Under the pieces are notes generated by a model, which was not told the origin of the DNA, did no database searches, and was given only the letters and a program-made list of their open reading frames with translations. Made by a program: the position numbers and the translations under genes. A DNA stretch of 64,000 bases from Pantoea sp. A4 (GTDB lineage Bacteria > Pseudomonadota > Gammaproteobacteria > Enterobacterales > Enterobacteriaceae), in assembly GCF_000295955.2 (NCBI RefSeq), contig NZ_ALXE01000051.1, positions 1 through 64,000 of the forward strand. Reading direction: 5' to 3'. Every line of letters begins with the position of its first letter. The stretch's first letter is position 1. Positions 34,561 through 42,788 of the stretch are shown here, piece after piece.

Positions 34561-34785
34561 TTAATTTTCGACAACATGACGTCGCAATGGGAGTGGGCAA
34601 CAGGTCACGCAACCTACGGCGCTGGGGAAATATTTTTGTGCCTGATGGATGGCATCATTAGGCGCGTAAAAGGTACCTAAAAATTGCCGGTCATTACTGT
34701 CAGGTAAAAATCGACAGTCAGCCGCATGAACCACATGATGGTCTGCATAATCAGCCTGTTTAGAGACGTAATAAAAAGCCGCCAT
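34561..34785 (-). CDS. Small conserved Cys-containing protein
   Basis: 74 residues, of unknown function. The pattern is MAAFYYVSKQA, then HHVVHAADCRFLP, LGTFYAPNDAIHQAQKYFP, and a terminal GCVTCCPLP. The single Cys in the middle and the C-x2-CC at the end resemble widespread small proteins of the type FYYV-x-H-x-VH-x-x-x-C-x-x-LP...GC-x-x-C. A metal site is plausible. A good ribosome binding site (AAGGA) precedes the ATG. Confidence 0.78.
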   Translation of the reverse strand: MAAFYYVSKQADYADHHVVHAADCRFLPDSNDRQFLGTFYAPNDAIHQAQKYFPSAVGCVTCCPLPLRRHVVEN

Positions 34786-34871
34786 AGCGCATCCTTATTG
34801 CCTGGGAACGATTAATTTGGATGAGTATAACGAGGAACCCGGGAATATGTTATAGCGGCGAGAAGCATAAA

Positions 34872-34887
34872 GGGCGCTGGCGCGCCC
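34872..34887. terminator. Possible terminator downstream of ynfM
   Basis: GGGCGC-TGGC-GCGCCC hairpin 14 bp after the ynfM stop, followed in that transcript by CTTTATG. Short T-run only. Confidence 0.45.
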
Positions 34888-34900
34888 GAGACAACAGAAG

Positions 34901-36157
34901 TTACAACTTTTTACCCGCCAGATGCGCCCCTACCGCCAGCGCGCCCAGCAGCAGCGTGGCGATAAACAGCGTGATGCCCAGCCAGCCGGAATTGTGCCAG
35001 AACACCCCTCCCAGAGTACCGGCAATGCTGGAGCCCGCATAGTAGCTAAACAGGTACTGTGACGAGGCCTGACCTTTCGCGCGTCGTGCGCGGGGTCCAA
35101 TCCAGCCGCTGGCAACGGAGTGGGCGGCAAAAAATCCGGCGGCAAACAGCATCATGCCAGGGAAAATCACCCACAGCGAATTCACCAGCGTCAGCAACAG
35201 ACCTGCCAGCATGACGGCAGTGGAAAACAGCATGACCGGGCCACGGCCAAAGCGTGCGGTTGCTGCCCCGGCCCGTGGCGAGCTCCATGAACCGGTAAGG
35301 TACACCACCGATAACAAGCCTACGGAGGCCTGGCTCAGTGACCAGGGTGCAGCCAACAGGCGATACCCGATATAGTTAAACAGCGTGACGAAAGCGCCCA
35401 TCAGCAGAAAACCTTCGGCGAACAGCCAGGGCAGCCCGGCATCACGCCAGTGCAGACGGAAATTAATCAGCAAATTGCGCGGGCGCAGTGGCACCGGACG
35501 AAAATGCCGTGATGCCGGTAAAATCTTCCAGAACATCACTGCGGAAGCAAAGGCGAAACAGCCAATCAGGGCGATAGCAATACGCCAGTTAAACATGTCG
35601 GTCAGTACGCCGGTAATCAGGCGTCCGCTCATCCCACCAATCGAATTCCCGCTGATATAAAGCCCCATGGAAAAGGCGATCACACTCGGGTGAATCTCTT
35701 CGCTCAGATAGGTCATTCCTACGGCGGCAACCCCACTCAGTGAAACGCCAATCAGTGCGCGCATCAGCAGAATGCCGTGCCAACTGGTCATCGTAGCGGA
35801 GAGCAGCGTACAGATAGCGGCCAGCATCAGTGCCACCACCATGATCGCCTTGCGCCCCACAGCATCTGAAAGCGGGCCGGTAATCAGCAGCGTGAGCGCC
35901 ATCAGGCCGGTAGAAATTGACAAAGAGATACTGCTGGCGGCTGGCGACACACCAAACTGCTGTGACAATACCGGGAGAATCGGCTGTACACAGTAGAGCA
36001 GGGCAAAGGTGGCAAGCCCGGCGGTAAACAGTGCCAGCGTCACGCGCATAAATTGTGGCGTACCACGGGTGATCCAGCTATCTGATGCGAGAGAGGTTGA
36101 AACAGGCGTTTGCGTAATCTCGTCGTCGAGGATCACTGCCTGAGAGGAGCGGTTCAC
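34901..36157 (-). CDS. ynfM: MFS transporter YnfM
   Basis: 418-residue twelve-helix transporter (E. coli YnfM 417). Highly characteristic stretches are RGTPQFMRVTLALF, FALLYCVQPILPVLSQQFG, GLYISGNSIGGMSGRLITG, and GWIGPRARRAKGQASS. E. coli YnfM has been associated with arabinose export, but its physiological substrate is not settled. It is divergent from its LysR neighbour ynfL, as in E. coli. Confidence 0.94.
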   Translation of the reverse strand: MNRSSQAVILDDEITQTPVSTSLASDSWITRGTPQFMRVTLALFTAGLATFALLYCVQPILPVLSQQFGVSPAASSISLSISTGLMALTLLITGPLSDAVGRKAIMVVALMLAAICTLLSATMTSWHGILLMRALIGVSLSGVAAVGMTYLSEEIHPSVIAFSMGLYISGNSIGGMSGRLITGVLTDMFNWRIAIALIGCFAFASAVMFWKILPASRHFRPVPLRPRNLLINFRLHWRDAGLPWLFAEGFLLMGAFVTLFNYIGYRLLAAPWSLSQASVGLLSVVYLTGSWSSPRAGAATARFGRGPVMLFSTAVMLAGLLLTLVNSLWVIFPGMMLFAAGFFAAHSVASGWIGPRARRAKGQASSQYLFSYYAGSSIAGTLGGVFWHNSGWLGITLFIATLLLGALAVGAHLAGKKL

Positions 36158-36208
36158 ACTATATCCTTGGTTGGGAAAGCAATTTAATGTGGGTTAATCG
36201 TAGGAAAG

Positions 36209-36242
36209 TGAGATTAGGTTGTCTAATATATTAATAATCTCA
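36209..36242. promoter_or_regulatory. Inverted repeats in the ynfM-ynfL promoter region
   Basis: Outer arms TGAGATTA (36209-36216)/TAATCTCA (36235-36242) enclose the palindrome TAATATATTA. A likely operator for the LysR regulator YnfL just to the right. Confidence 0.5.
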
Positions 36243-36259
36243 AATAAGACGTTTAAAAT

Positions 36260-37147
36260 ATGAATATCGAACTACGTCATCTGCGCTACTTTATTGCGGT
36301 GGCTGAAGAGCTGCATTTTGGCCGTGCCGCGCAACGGCTCAACATCTCGCAGCCGCCGTTAAGCCAGCAAATCATGCAGTTGGAACAAGAAACCGGTGCC
36401 CGATTGTTCGCTCGCACCAACCGCAGCGTGCAGCTCACTGCGGCGGGACAACAACTGTTACTGGATGCACGCGCTATCTTGCAGCAGGTTGAACTGGCCG
36501 CCGCTCGCGCTGCACGTCTGCACCGGGGCGAAGAGGGCACACTGCGTATCGGCTTTACCTCTTCTGCGCCTTTTACCCGTGAAGTTTCCGATGCGCTGTT
36601 TCAGTTTCGCCAGGCGTGGTCGCAGGTACACATTGAGATGCAGGAGATCAACACCCGCCAGCAGTTGGACCCGCTGCACGACGGGCGACTGGATCTCGGT
36701 GTCATGCGCAACACACCGCTGCCTGCGGATTTGAATCATCAGCTGCTGTTGCGGGAGCCGCTGTATGCCCTGGTACACTGGGCGCATCCCCTGGCTGATG
36801 AGGAGTCTATCTCAATTCGGGCATTGGCGCAGGAACCGTTTGTGTTTTTCGACCCGCAGGGTGGCACGGCGCTCTACAGTGAAGTGCTGGCGCTGTTGCA
36901 TCGCTACCAGATAAAACCCTACATCACGCAAGAAGTGGGCGAGGCCATGACCATTCTTGGCTTAGTCGCCACGGGGTTAGGGGTGTCAATTTTACCGGCC
37001 TCATTCCGCCGCGCGAGGCTTACCGATGTGGTTTGGTTACCGTTGCAGGAAGAGGATGCGTTGTCCGAGTTGTGGCTGGTGTGGTCAGCGACGCGTGAAC
37101 CCACCGCGCAGATGAAACATATGATGCAGCTGTTGCAGAGAAAATAA
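36260..37147 (+). CDS. ynfL: LysR-type regulator YnfL
   Basis: 295-residue LysR regulator (E. coli 297). The N-terminus IELRHLRYFIAVAEELHFGRAA and NISQPPLSQQIMQLE are hallmarks of the BenM/CatM-like subgroup. The effector domain includes GFTSSAPFTREVSDAL and EVGEAMTILGLVATGLGVSILPASF. It is divergent from ynfM, its probable target, and upstream of mlc as in the E. coli gene cluster. Confidence 0.94.
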   Translation: MNIELRHLRYFIAVAEELHFGRAAQRLNISQPPLSQQIMQLEQETGARLFARTNRSVQLTAAGQQLLLDARAILQQVELAAARAARLHRGEEGTLRIGFTSSAPFTREVSDALFQFRQAWSQVHIEMQEINTRQQLDPLHDGRLDLGVMRNTPLPADLNHQLLLREPLYALVHWAHPLADEESISIRALAQEPFVFFDPQGGTALYSEVLALLHRYQIKPYITQEVGEAMTILGLVATGLGVSILPASFRRARLTDVVWLPLQEEDALSELWLVWSATREPTAQMKHMMQLLQRK

Positions 37148-37153
37148 CGGATT

Positions 37154-37169
37154 TGTGCGGTAAATCACA
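37154..37169. promoter_or_regulatory. CRP site upstream of mlc
   Basis: TGTGC-GGTAAA-TCACA matches the CRP consensus at 9 of 10 fixed positions. CRP control of mlc is established in E. coli. Confidence 0.65.
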
Positions 37170-37222
37170 AAGTTAATCAATAATTTGACGCTGAACGGCA
37201 ATCTCCCGCACCATGACCCTAG

Positions 37223-37245
37223 AATTATTTAGCGGCGCGAAATTA
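37223..37245. promoter_or_regulatory. Mlc operator in the mlc promoter
   Basis: AATTATTT at 37223-37230, GCGAAATTA at 37237-37245, in imperfect dyad with CGCGAAA, as in Mlc operators of ptsG, manX and mlc of E. coli. It lies 15 bp upstream of the mlc start, fitting autorepression. Confidence 0.7.
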
Positions 37246-37259
37246 CTCAGGAGCAGTTG

Positions 37260-38456
37260 GTGAACTCGGACAGTCAGCCTGGTCATGTGGATCAGATAAA
37301 ACAGACGAATGCTGGCGTGGTGTATCGACTTATCGATCATTATGGCCCGGTTTCGCGCATTGAACTGGCGAGACTGGCACAACTGGCACCCGCCAGTATT
37401 ACAAAAATTATCCGCGAAATGGTCGATGCCCATCTGGTCACAGAAACGCAGTATGCCGAACCCGGCAGCCGTGGCCGTCCGGCAACGGGGCTGGTACTGG
37501 ATACCGCTGGCTGGCATTTTCTCGCCTTACGTTTACATCAGAACACCGTCACCATCACCCTGCGCGATCTCAGCACGCAAACGCTGGTGGAAGAGCAGCA
37601 CGCGTTACCACATGATGGGCAACAGCCTCTGTTAGCCCCGTTAACCGAGCTGATTGAGGCCTTCTTCACTCGCCATCAACAACGGCTTGAAAGGCTGACT
37701 GCGATTGCGATAACCCTGCCAGGGTTGAGTCACAACATGCCAGAGAGTGCAGCACATGAACTGCCGTTAGCGCAGGCCTTAACGCAGCACACCGGGTTAC
37801 CGGTGTTTATCCAGCAAGAGGTTTCCGCCTGGACGCTGGCTGAATCCCTGTTTGGCGCAGCCTTTGGTGCGACGGAGGTGATTCAACTGGTGGTGGATGA
37901 CACCGTGGGCGCAGGCATCATTTGCGACGGGCAGTTGCTGCACAAAAAAGGCCGCGCGCGGGTAGAGATTGGACACATCCAGGTTGAGGCGCAGGGGGCA
38001 CTTTGCTCTTGCGGTCATCGCGGCTGCCTGGAAACCGTCGTCAGCCGCGCCAGCCTGTTGCGTTTGCTCAGCCAGCGCCTGCCGTTTCACCCGGAAAGCT
38101 TGTTAAACACTGAAACGCTGAGCCTGGAAGCATTGTGCAACGCGGCGCTGCAGGGTGATGGGCTGGCAACCGGGTTAATCACGCAAACCGGTGAGCACCT
38201 CGGGCGTATGCTGGCCACGCTGGTTAACATTTTCCATCCGCAGCACATCCTGCTGGGTTCCCCTCTCAATGCGGCGGCGACGCTGCTCTATCCGGCCATC
38301 GTCCAGGCCTTACGCCAGCACGCGCTACCGGCTTACCATCAACAGTTGCAGCTCTCACCGACCGCCTTTCCCGACCCCGGCACCCTGGGCGCAGCGGCAT
38401 TAATTAAAGATGCCATGTATAACGGCTCGCTGCTGGTTCGATTGTTACAAGGATAG
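37260..38456 (+). CDS. mlc: Glucose-responsive repressor Mlc
   Basis: 398-residue ROK-family repressor of PTS and sugar genes; it is sequestered at the membrane by dephosphorylated EIICB-Glc. The helix-turn-helix near residues 30-55 includes SRIELARLAQLAPASITKIIREM. The ROK domain has the zinc site CSCGHRGCLE and GAGIICDGQLL. The GTG at 37260 gives AGGAG with 6 nt spacing; a TTG one codon earlier is possible. The gene is flanked by its own Mlc operator and a CRP site. C-terminus KDAMYNGSLLVRLLQG is almost identical to E. coli. Confidence 0.95.
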   Translation: MNSDSQPGHVDQIKQTNAGVVYRLIDHYGPVSRIELARLAQLAPASITKIIREMVDAHLVTETQYAEPGSRGRPATGLVLDTAGWHFLALRLHQNTVTITLRDLSTQTLVEEQHALPHDGQQPLLAPLTELIEAFFTRHQQRLERLTAIAITLPGLSHNMPESAAHELPLAQALTQHTGLPVFIQQEVSAWTLAESLFGAAFGATEVIQLVVDDTVGAGIICDGQLLHKKGRARVEIGHIQVEAQGALCSCGHRGCLETVVSRASLLRLLSQRLPFHPESLLNTETLSLEALCNAALQGDGLATGLITQTGEHLGRMLATLVNIFHPQHILLGSPLNAAATLLYPAIVQALRQHALPAYHQQLQLSPTAFPDPGTLGAAALIKDAMYNGSLLVRLLQG

Positions 38457-38463
38457 CGTGATA

Positions 38464-38525
38464 TGCACCCTGGCTGTGCACGCAATGCCACGACATGAAA
38501 CAATTGGCTGCACCTTTATGATCCA
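38464..38525. promoter_or_regulatory. Two NtrC-like enhancer sites upstream of the NCS2 permease
   Basis: TGCACCCTGGCTGTGCA (38464-38480) and TGCACCTTTATGATCCA (38509-38525) each agree with TGCACC-N4-TGGTGCA at 11 of 13 fixed positions. They are 45 bp apart and about 115-160 bp upstream of a -24/-12 promoter, the usual enhancer distance. Confidence 0.62.
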
Positions 38526-38611
38526 TGAATCATAAGTTTCATGCGGTGGGTAAAAATTAACATGTTTAAAATCAGGTGATTGTGGAAAATATTGCGTGAA
38601 AGCACGTTGCC

Positions 38612-38627
38612 TGGCGCAAAAAATGCA
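38612..38627 (+). promoter_or_regulatory. Sigma-54 promoter candidate for the NCS2 permease
   Basis: TGGCGC-AAAAA-ATGCA. The invariant GG (38613-38614) and GC (38625-38626) are separated by exactly 10 bp. It deviates from TGGCAC-N5-TTGC at two positions. The predicted start is near 38638, leaving a 28 nt leader. Confidence 0.6.
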
Positions 38628-38665
38628 ACAGACAGGGCAGAGAGTTACTTTAAGGAAGCCCTGTT

Positions 38666-40036
38666 ATGTCGCACTCATCGGAAAAAGGATTGTTGTACGG
38701 CCTGGAAGCGCGCATCACGCCGCTTCCGGCGTTCATTGCTGCACTACAACATGTGCTTGCCAGCATGGTGGGGATTATTACGCCACCCCTGATTATTGGC
38801 GGTGTTCTCGGACTACAGGCCTGGGTGCCTTACTTGATCAGTATGTCGCTGTTGGTTTCGGGCCTTGGCACCTTCTTGCAGGCGCGCCGGGTTGCCGGTA
38901 TCGGTGCCGGCATGATCTGTCTGCAAGGCACCAGCTTTGCTTTTCTCGGCATCATTCTGTCCACCGGATTAATGTTAAAAGCGCAGGGGGCCTCGCCACA
39001 GCAAATGCTGGCGATGATCTTTGGCTGCAACCTGGCCGCCGCGCTGGTGCCGATTGTGGTCAGCCGTTGTATGGGCGTGCTGCATAAAATCCTGACGCCG
39101 GTGGTGACCGGTACGGTGATTACCTTGATTGGCATCAGCCTGATTAAAGTCAGCATGACGGACTGGGCCGGAGGCAATCATGCTGCCGATTTTGGCGCGC
39201 CAGCCAATCTTGCCCTGGGGGCGTTAACCCTGCTGGTGATTGTGGCACTTAACCGCAGCCGTCTGCGTTGGGCGCGTCTGGTGGCGGTGGTCGCAGGGAT
39301 TGGCGTGGGGTGTGCAGTAGCGGCTATCACCGGGCATGCGGCGTTTAAATCAGTGGCCGAGGTGCCGTGGCTGGCGCTGCCCGGTTTCTTCCACTTTGGC
39401 TTCGCCTTTAGCTGGTCGCTGTGTTTGCCTATTGCCCTGGTCTCTTTGATCAGTGTCATCGAAGCGGTGGGGGATTTAACCGCCAACTGCATGATTTCTC
39501 AGCAGCCGATCAGCGGCGAAGCGTTTGAGCGTCGGTTACGCGGTGGCATTATGGCCGATGGTGTGAGCTGTATTCTGGCCGCTGTTTTTTCTGCCTTTCC
39601 TAACACCACCTTTGCGCAAAATAACGGTGTGATTCAAATGACCGGTGTTGCCAGCCGCTATGTGGGCATGGTGATTGGGCTACTCCTTGCGTTGCTGGGG
39701 CTGTTCCCGGTGATTGGGGCTGTGGTGCAGCAGATTCCGCCGCCGGTGTTAGGCGGGGCGACGCTGGTGATGTTCGGTAGCGTGGTAGCAGCGGGGATTC
39801 GCGTCATGACGCAGCGGCCATTAGGACGCCGGGAAATGCTGATTATCGCCATTGCCTTTGGTATTGGGCTGGGTGTGGAAGCGGTCCCTGATGCGTTGAA
39901 GCAGTTGCCACCGATGATCGCTAATCTGTTTGGTCATGCCGTAACCACGGGCGGGGTGCTGGCGATGGTGCTGAATTTGCTGTTGCCGGGGGAAGAGCGC
40001 CCGGTCACCGTGCCGCAGGGCGAGACTCAGGGGTAA
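38666..40036 (+). CDS. NCS2-family xanthine/uric acid permease
   Basis: 456-residue nucleobase:cation symporter resembling E. coli XanP/XanQ, with about 12-14 helices. Family motifs: GTSFAFLG in helix 3, the IEAVGDLTANCMISQQPISG signature, NTTFAQNNGVIQMTGVASRYVG, and PPPVLGGATLVMFGSVVAAGIR. Polar residues in these motifs line the purine site in XanQ. Substrate xanthine or urate is inferred. Upstream sigma-54 and NtrC-type sites suggest use as a nitrogen source, in line with guaD and hpxO nearby. AAGGA precedes the ATG. Confidence 0.88.
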   Translation: MSHSSEKGLLYGLEARITPLPAFIAALQHVLASMVGIITPPLIIGGVLGLQAWVPYLISMSLLVSGLGTFLQARRVAGIGAGMICLQGTSFAFLGIILSTGLMLKAQGASPQQMLAMIFGCNLAAALVPIVVSRCMGVLHKILTPVVTGTVITLIGISLIKVSMTDWAGGNHAADFGAPANLALGALTLLVIVALNRSRLRWARLVAVVAGIGVGCAVAAITGHAAFKSVAEVPWLALPGFFHFGFAFSWSLCLPIALVSLISVIEAVGDLTANCMISQQPISGEAFERRLRGGIMADGVSCILAAVFSAFPNTTFAQNNGVIQMTGVASRYVGMVIGLLLALLGLFPVIGAVVQQIPPPVLGGATLVMFGSVVAAGIRVMTQRPLGRREMLIIAIAFGIGLGVEAVPDALKQLPPMIANLFGHAVTTGGVLAMVLNLLLPGEERPVTVPQGETQG

Positions 40037-40041
40037 AGATC

Positions 40042-40069
40042 TGCGCCGTAGCAGAGAGGCTACGGCGCA
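40042..40069. terminator. Hairpin between convergent permease and ABC operon
   Basis: Perfect 11 bp stem TGCGCCGTAGC/GCTACGGCGCA with a 6 nt AGAGAG loop, 5 bp after the permease stop. No long T-run; probably acts as a shared stop for convergent transcripts. Confidence 0.55.
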
Positions 40070-40074
40070 CCTCT

Positions 40075-41211
40075 TCAGGCACCAATACGGCGGCGAGTCC
40101 GTCCAGAGCTGAGATAATCGGCAATGTAATCCTGCGAAATCTCACCGGTATACCGGCCCTCTTCATCGACGATAGGCATCCACACCAGGTTGTGTTCGTA
40201 CAGCTTAGACAGCACGATACGTAAGTTTTCCTCCGCACGTCCCGAGACTTTGAAAGGGTGCAGCAGGCTGGCACACTCGCCGCTGGCGTGACGTGCCTCG
40301 CGGCGTTTAACGAACCCTAGCGGCTTGCCAGCGCTATCAACCACGGTCACCGAACGCATATCATGTTCATCCATCGTGGCAAACGCCTCACTTAACGGCG
40401 TGCTGCCCTTCACCGTAATGGTAGGTTGCTGATCGGTTACGTCACCGGCCTGAACCAGCAACAGCCGCTTCAGGGTTCGGTCCTGGCCGACAAACGATCC
40501 GACAAAGTCATTCGCGGGTTTTGCCAACAGCTCGTCAGGGCTGGCACACTGAATGATTTTGCCCTGACCAAACACCGCGATGCGGTCACCCAGCTTCAGT
40601 GCTTCATCAATATCGTGGCTGACCAGCAGCACGGTCTTTTTCAACTGACGCTGCATCTCCAGAAACTCATTCTGGATCACTTCACGGTTGATGGGGTCTA
40701 CCGCACCAAAGGGTTCATCCATCAGCAGCACCGGGGGATCGGCAGCCAGTGCGCGTACCACGCCAATGCGCTGCTGTTGTCCACCGGAAAGCTCTCGTGG
40801 GTAGCGTTGTAAAAATTTATCCGCGTCCAGCGCCACCATTGACATCAGTTCGCGCGCACGCTCACGACAGCGTTTTTTATCCCAACCCAGCATACGTGGC
40901 ACCACACTGATATTCTCCTCAATGGTCATGTTGGGAAACAGGCCAATTTGCTGGATCACGTAGCCGATGTTGCGGCGCAGCGTAACGGTATCTTGCTCGC
41001 TGGTATCTTCTCCGTTGATAAAGATTTTGCCGCTGGTGGCGGGGATCAATCGGTTAATCATCTTCAGCGTGGTGGTTTTTCCGCACCCGGAAGGGCCAAG
41101 CAGGACGCAAATCTCCCCGGCGGGAACGTCCAGCGACACATTATCTACCGCTTTTACCGCCGGTCCCTTTTTCTGCGCAAAGCTTTTGGTCAGATTTTCT
41201 AGTTTAATCAT
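40075..41211 (-). CDS. osmV: Osmoprotectant ABC transporter ATP-binding protein
   Basis: 378-residue ABC ATPase (OpuCA/OsmV/YehX group). Start at 41211 (MIKLENLTKSF); this ATG overlaps the stop of the upstream permease gene (ATGA). Walker A GPSGCGKTT, signature LSGGQQQR, Walker B VLLMDEPFGAVD, and the switch His in LLVSHDIDEA. The C-terminal tail (about 250-375) holds two CBS domains, which in relatives sense ionic strength. Last gene of a four-gene operon. The symbol follows Salmonella osmVWXY by position and family; E. coli yehX is an alternative relative. Confidence 0.85.
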   Translation of the reverse strand: MIKLENLTKSFAQKKGPAVKAVDNVSLDVPAGEICVLLGPSGCGKTTTLKMINRLIPATSGKIFINGEDTSEQDTVTLRRNIGYVIQQIGLFPNMTIEENISVVPRMLGWDKKRCRERARELMSMVALDADKFLQRYPRELSGGQQQRIGVVRALAADPPVLLMDEPFGAVDPINREVIQNEFLEMQRQLKKTVLLVSHDIDEALKLGDRIAVFGQGKIIQCASPDELLAKPANDFVGSFVGQDRTLKRLLLVQAGDVTDQQPTITVKGSTPLSEAFATMDEHDMRSVTVVDSAGKPLGFVKRREARHASGECASLLHPFKVSGRAEENLRIVLSKLYEHNLVWMPIVDEEGRYTGEISQDYIADYLSSGRTRRRIGA

Positions 41212-41858
41212 TCGCGAATCCCCTTGGGTGTTAACGCCGACTGAAGTCGGTTCAGCAGCCAGTCCAGCACCATTGCCAGCAAACAAATCATCAACGCACC
41301 GGCGATGAGTAAACGAATATCGCTGCCACTGATACCATCCAGCAACAGCCCGCCCAGTCCCCCCGCACCAATGATGGCGGCAACCGCCATGACGCCAACA
41401 TTCATCACCACGGCAGTCCGAATACCGCCGAAAATCACCGGCAGCGCCATCGGAATCTCTACCCAACGCAGGCGCTGCCAAAAGGTCATGCCGATGCCTC
41501 GTCCGGCTTCACGTAGCCCATCAGGCAAATTTTCCAGCGCGGTATGGGTATTGCGTACCACGGGCAGCAGTGAATAGAGAAACACGGCGGTGATGGCTGG
41601 CACGGCACCGATCCCCTGACCAATCAGCGAGAACAGCGGAATCATCAGACCGAACAGCGCAATGGTGGGAATGGTGAGGACCACAGTGGCTAATCCCAAC
41701 ACTATTGGAGCCAGCCACTTGACCCGCACAATGATGATGCCCAACGGCACACCGGCAATAATGGCGAAACCTACCGCCACCAGCACCATCCACGTGTGTT
41801 GCCAGGTCATGGCGAGCAGGTTCGATGCGTTATTCACGATATAGAGCAGCGTTTCCAT
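41208..41858 (-). CDS. osmW: Osmoprotectant ABC transporter permease
   Basis: 216-residue inner-membrane permease with about five to six helices. The coupling-helix motif with EAGRGIGMTFWQRLRWVEIPMALP contains the conserved EAA-type loop. It resembles OpuCB/OsmW/YehW. It overlaps the ATPase start by 4 bp and follows the binding-protein gene after 9 bp. Confidence 0.85.
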   Translation of the reverse strand: METLLYIVNNASNLLAMTWQHTWMVLVAVGFAIIAGVPLGIIIVRVKWLAPIVLGLATVVLTIPTIALFGLMIPLFSLIGQGIGAVPAITAVFLYSLLPVVRNTHTALENLPDGLREAGRGIGMTFWQRLRWVEIPMALPVIFGGIRTAVVMNVGVMAVAAIIGAGGLGGLLLDGISGSDIRLLIAGALMICLLAMVLDWLLNRLQSALTPKGIRE

Positions 41859-41867
41859 AGCATCTCC

Positions 41868-42773
41868 TTACAGCAGGTGTTGAGCCTGAAGAAAATCACG
41901 TGCCACCTGCTGTGGTGACTGATGATCGATATCCACGCGTTTGTTCAATTCGGTAATGGCCTCGTTGGTGAGCAGTGGGCTAAGGCGATTCAGGGCTTGC
42001 TCCAGACCGGGATGGCTTTCCAGTACGTCTTTACGCACCACGGGCGTCACGTTGTAGCTGGGGAAGAAGTGCTTATCATCTTCCAGGACCTGCAGGTCAA
42101 AGCCTTTGACCCGGCCATCGGTGGTGTAAATCAATCCGGCATCGACAAAACCATCACGAATCGCGTTGTACACCAATCCCGGGTCCATCTGGCGGATTTG
42201 CGGACGGTCGAGCGGCATCTGATAGAGTTTTTGCAGCGGTTTCAGGCCGTCAGAACGACCGGCAAACTCCAGATCCAGTCCTAACAACCAGTTGTGTTTT
42301 TTATCCTGTTCTCTCACCTGTTCCAGCTTTGCTACCAGCTGTGACATGGTCGTAATGCCTTCCTGCTGGGCACGCTTACGCGTCATCGCGAAGGCGTAGG
42401 TGTTATTCATCGGCGCAGGGTCGAGCCAAATCAGACCGTGTTTGCCGTCCAGGCGTTTCACCGTTTCATACGCATCATGGGAAGACATCGGCTGGCTGAT
42501 ATGGTTGAAAATAATCAACGACGTTCCGGTGTATTCCCAAGTCATATCGATTTGCTTGTTCAGCATGGCGTTGCGGGCGATGGTGGTTGAGAGATTGGTT
42601 TTGGGCTCCACCTGAAAACCTTGCTTGTTGAGCCACAGGACCGTCATGGCGGAAAGAATATTCTGTTCGGTAAAGCTTTTGGTCGCCAGCGTAATCGGAC
42701 TGGCTGCGCGAGCCAGCGGGCTCATTAACAACAGCACACAGGCCGCGCTACTGAGTAAACGGGATAATGTCAT
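41868..42773 (-). CDS. osmX: Osmoprotectant ABC transporter substrate-binding protein
   Basis: 301-residue periplasmic binding protein of the OpuAC/ProX type. Signal peptide to about residue 23 (LLSSAACVLLLMSPLARA). The opening ITLATKSFTEQNILSAMTVLWL and DMTWEYTGTSL are typical; the aromatic residues in such motifs form the quaternary-ammonium cage in relatives. Glycine betaine or choline-O-sulfate-like ligands are likely. Second gene of the operon. Confidence 0.86.
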   Translation of the reverse strand: MTLSRLLSSAACVLLLMSPLARAASPITLATKSFTEQNILSAMTVLWLNKQGFQVEPKTNLSTTIARNAMLNKQIDMTWEYTGTSLIIFNHISQPMSSHDAYETVKRLDGKHGLIWLDPAPMNNTYAFAMTRKRAQQEGITTMSQLVAKLEQVREQDKKHNWLLGLDLEFAGRSDGLKPLQKLYQMPLDRPQIRQMDPGLVYNAIRDGFVDAGLIYTTDGRVKGFDLQVLEDDKHFFPSYNVTPVVRKDVLESHPGLEQALNRLSPLLTNEAITELNKRVDIDHQSPQQVARDFLQAQHLL

Positions 42774-42788
42774 TGCAGATTCTCCAGA

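Noticed and set aside
38606..38664. Hairpin ACAGGGC/GCCCTGT around the NCS2 permease ribosome binding site as a xanthine riboswitch
   Set aside because: The predicted sigma-54 start near 38638 leaves most of the 5' arm untranscribed, and I could not match a known xanthine-riboswitch consensus from memory.
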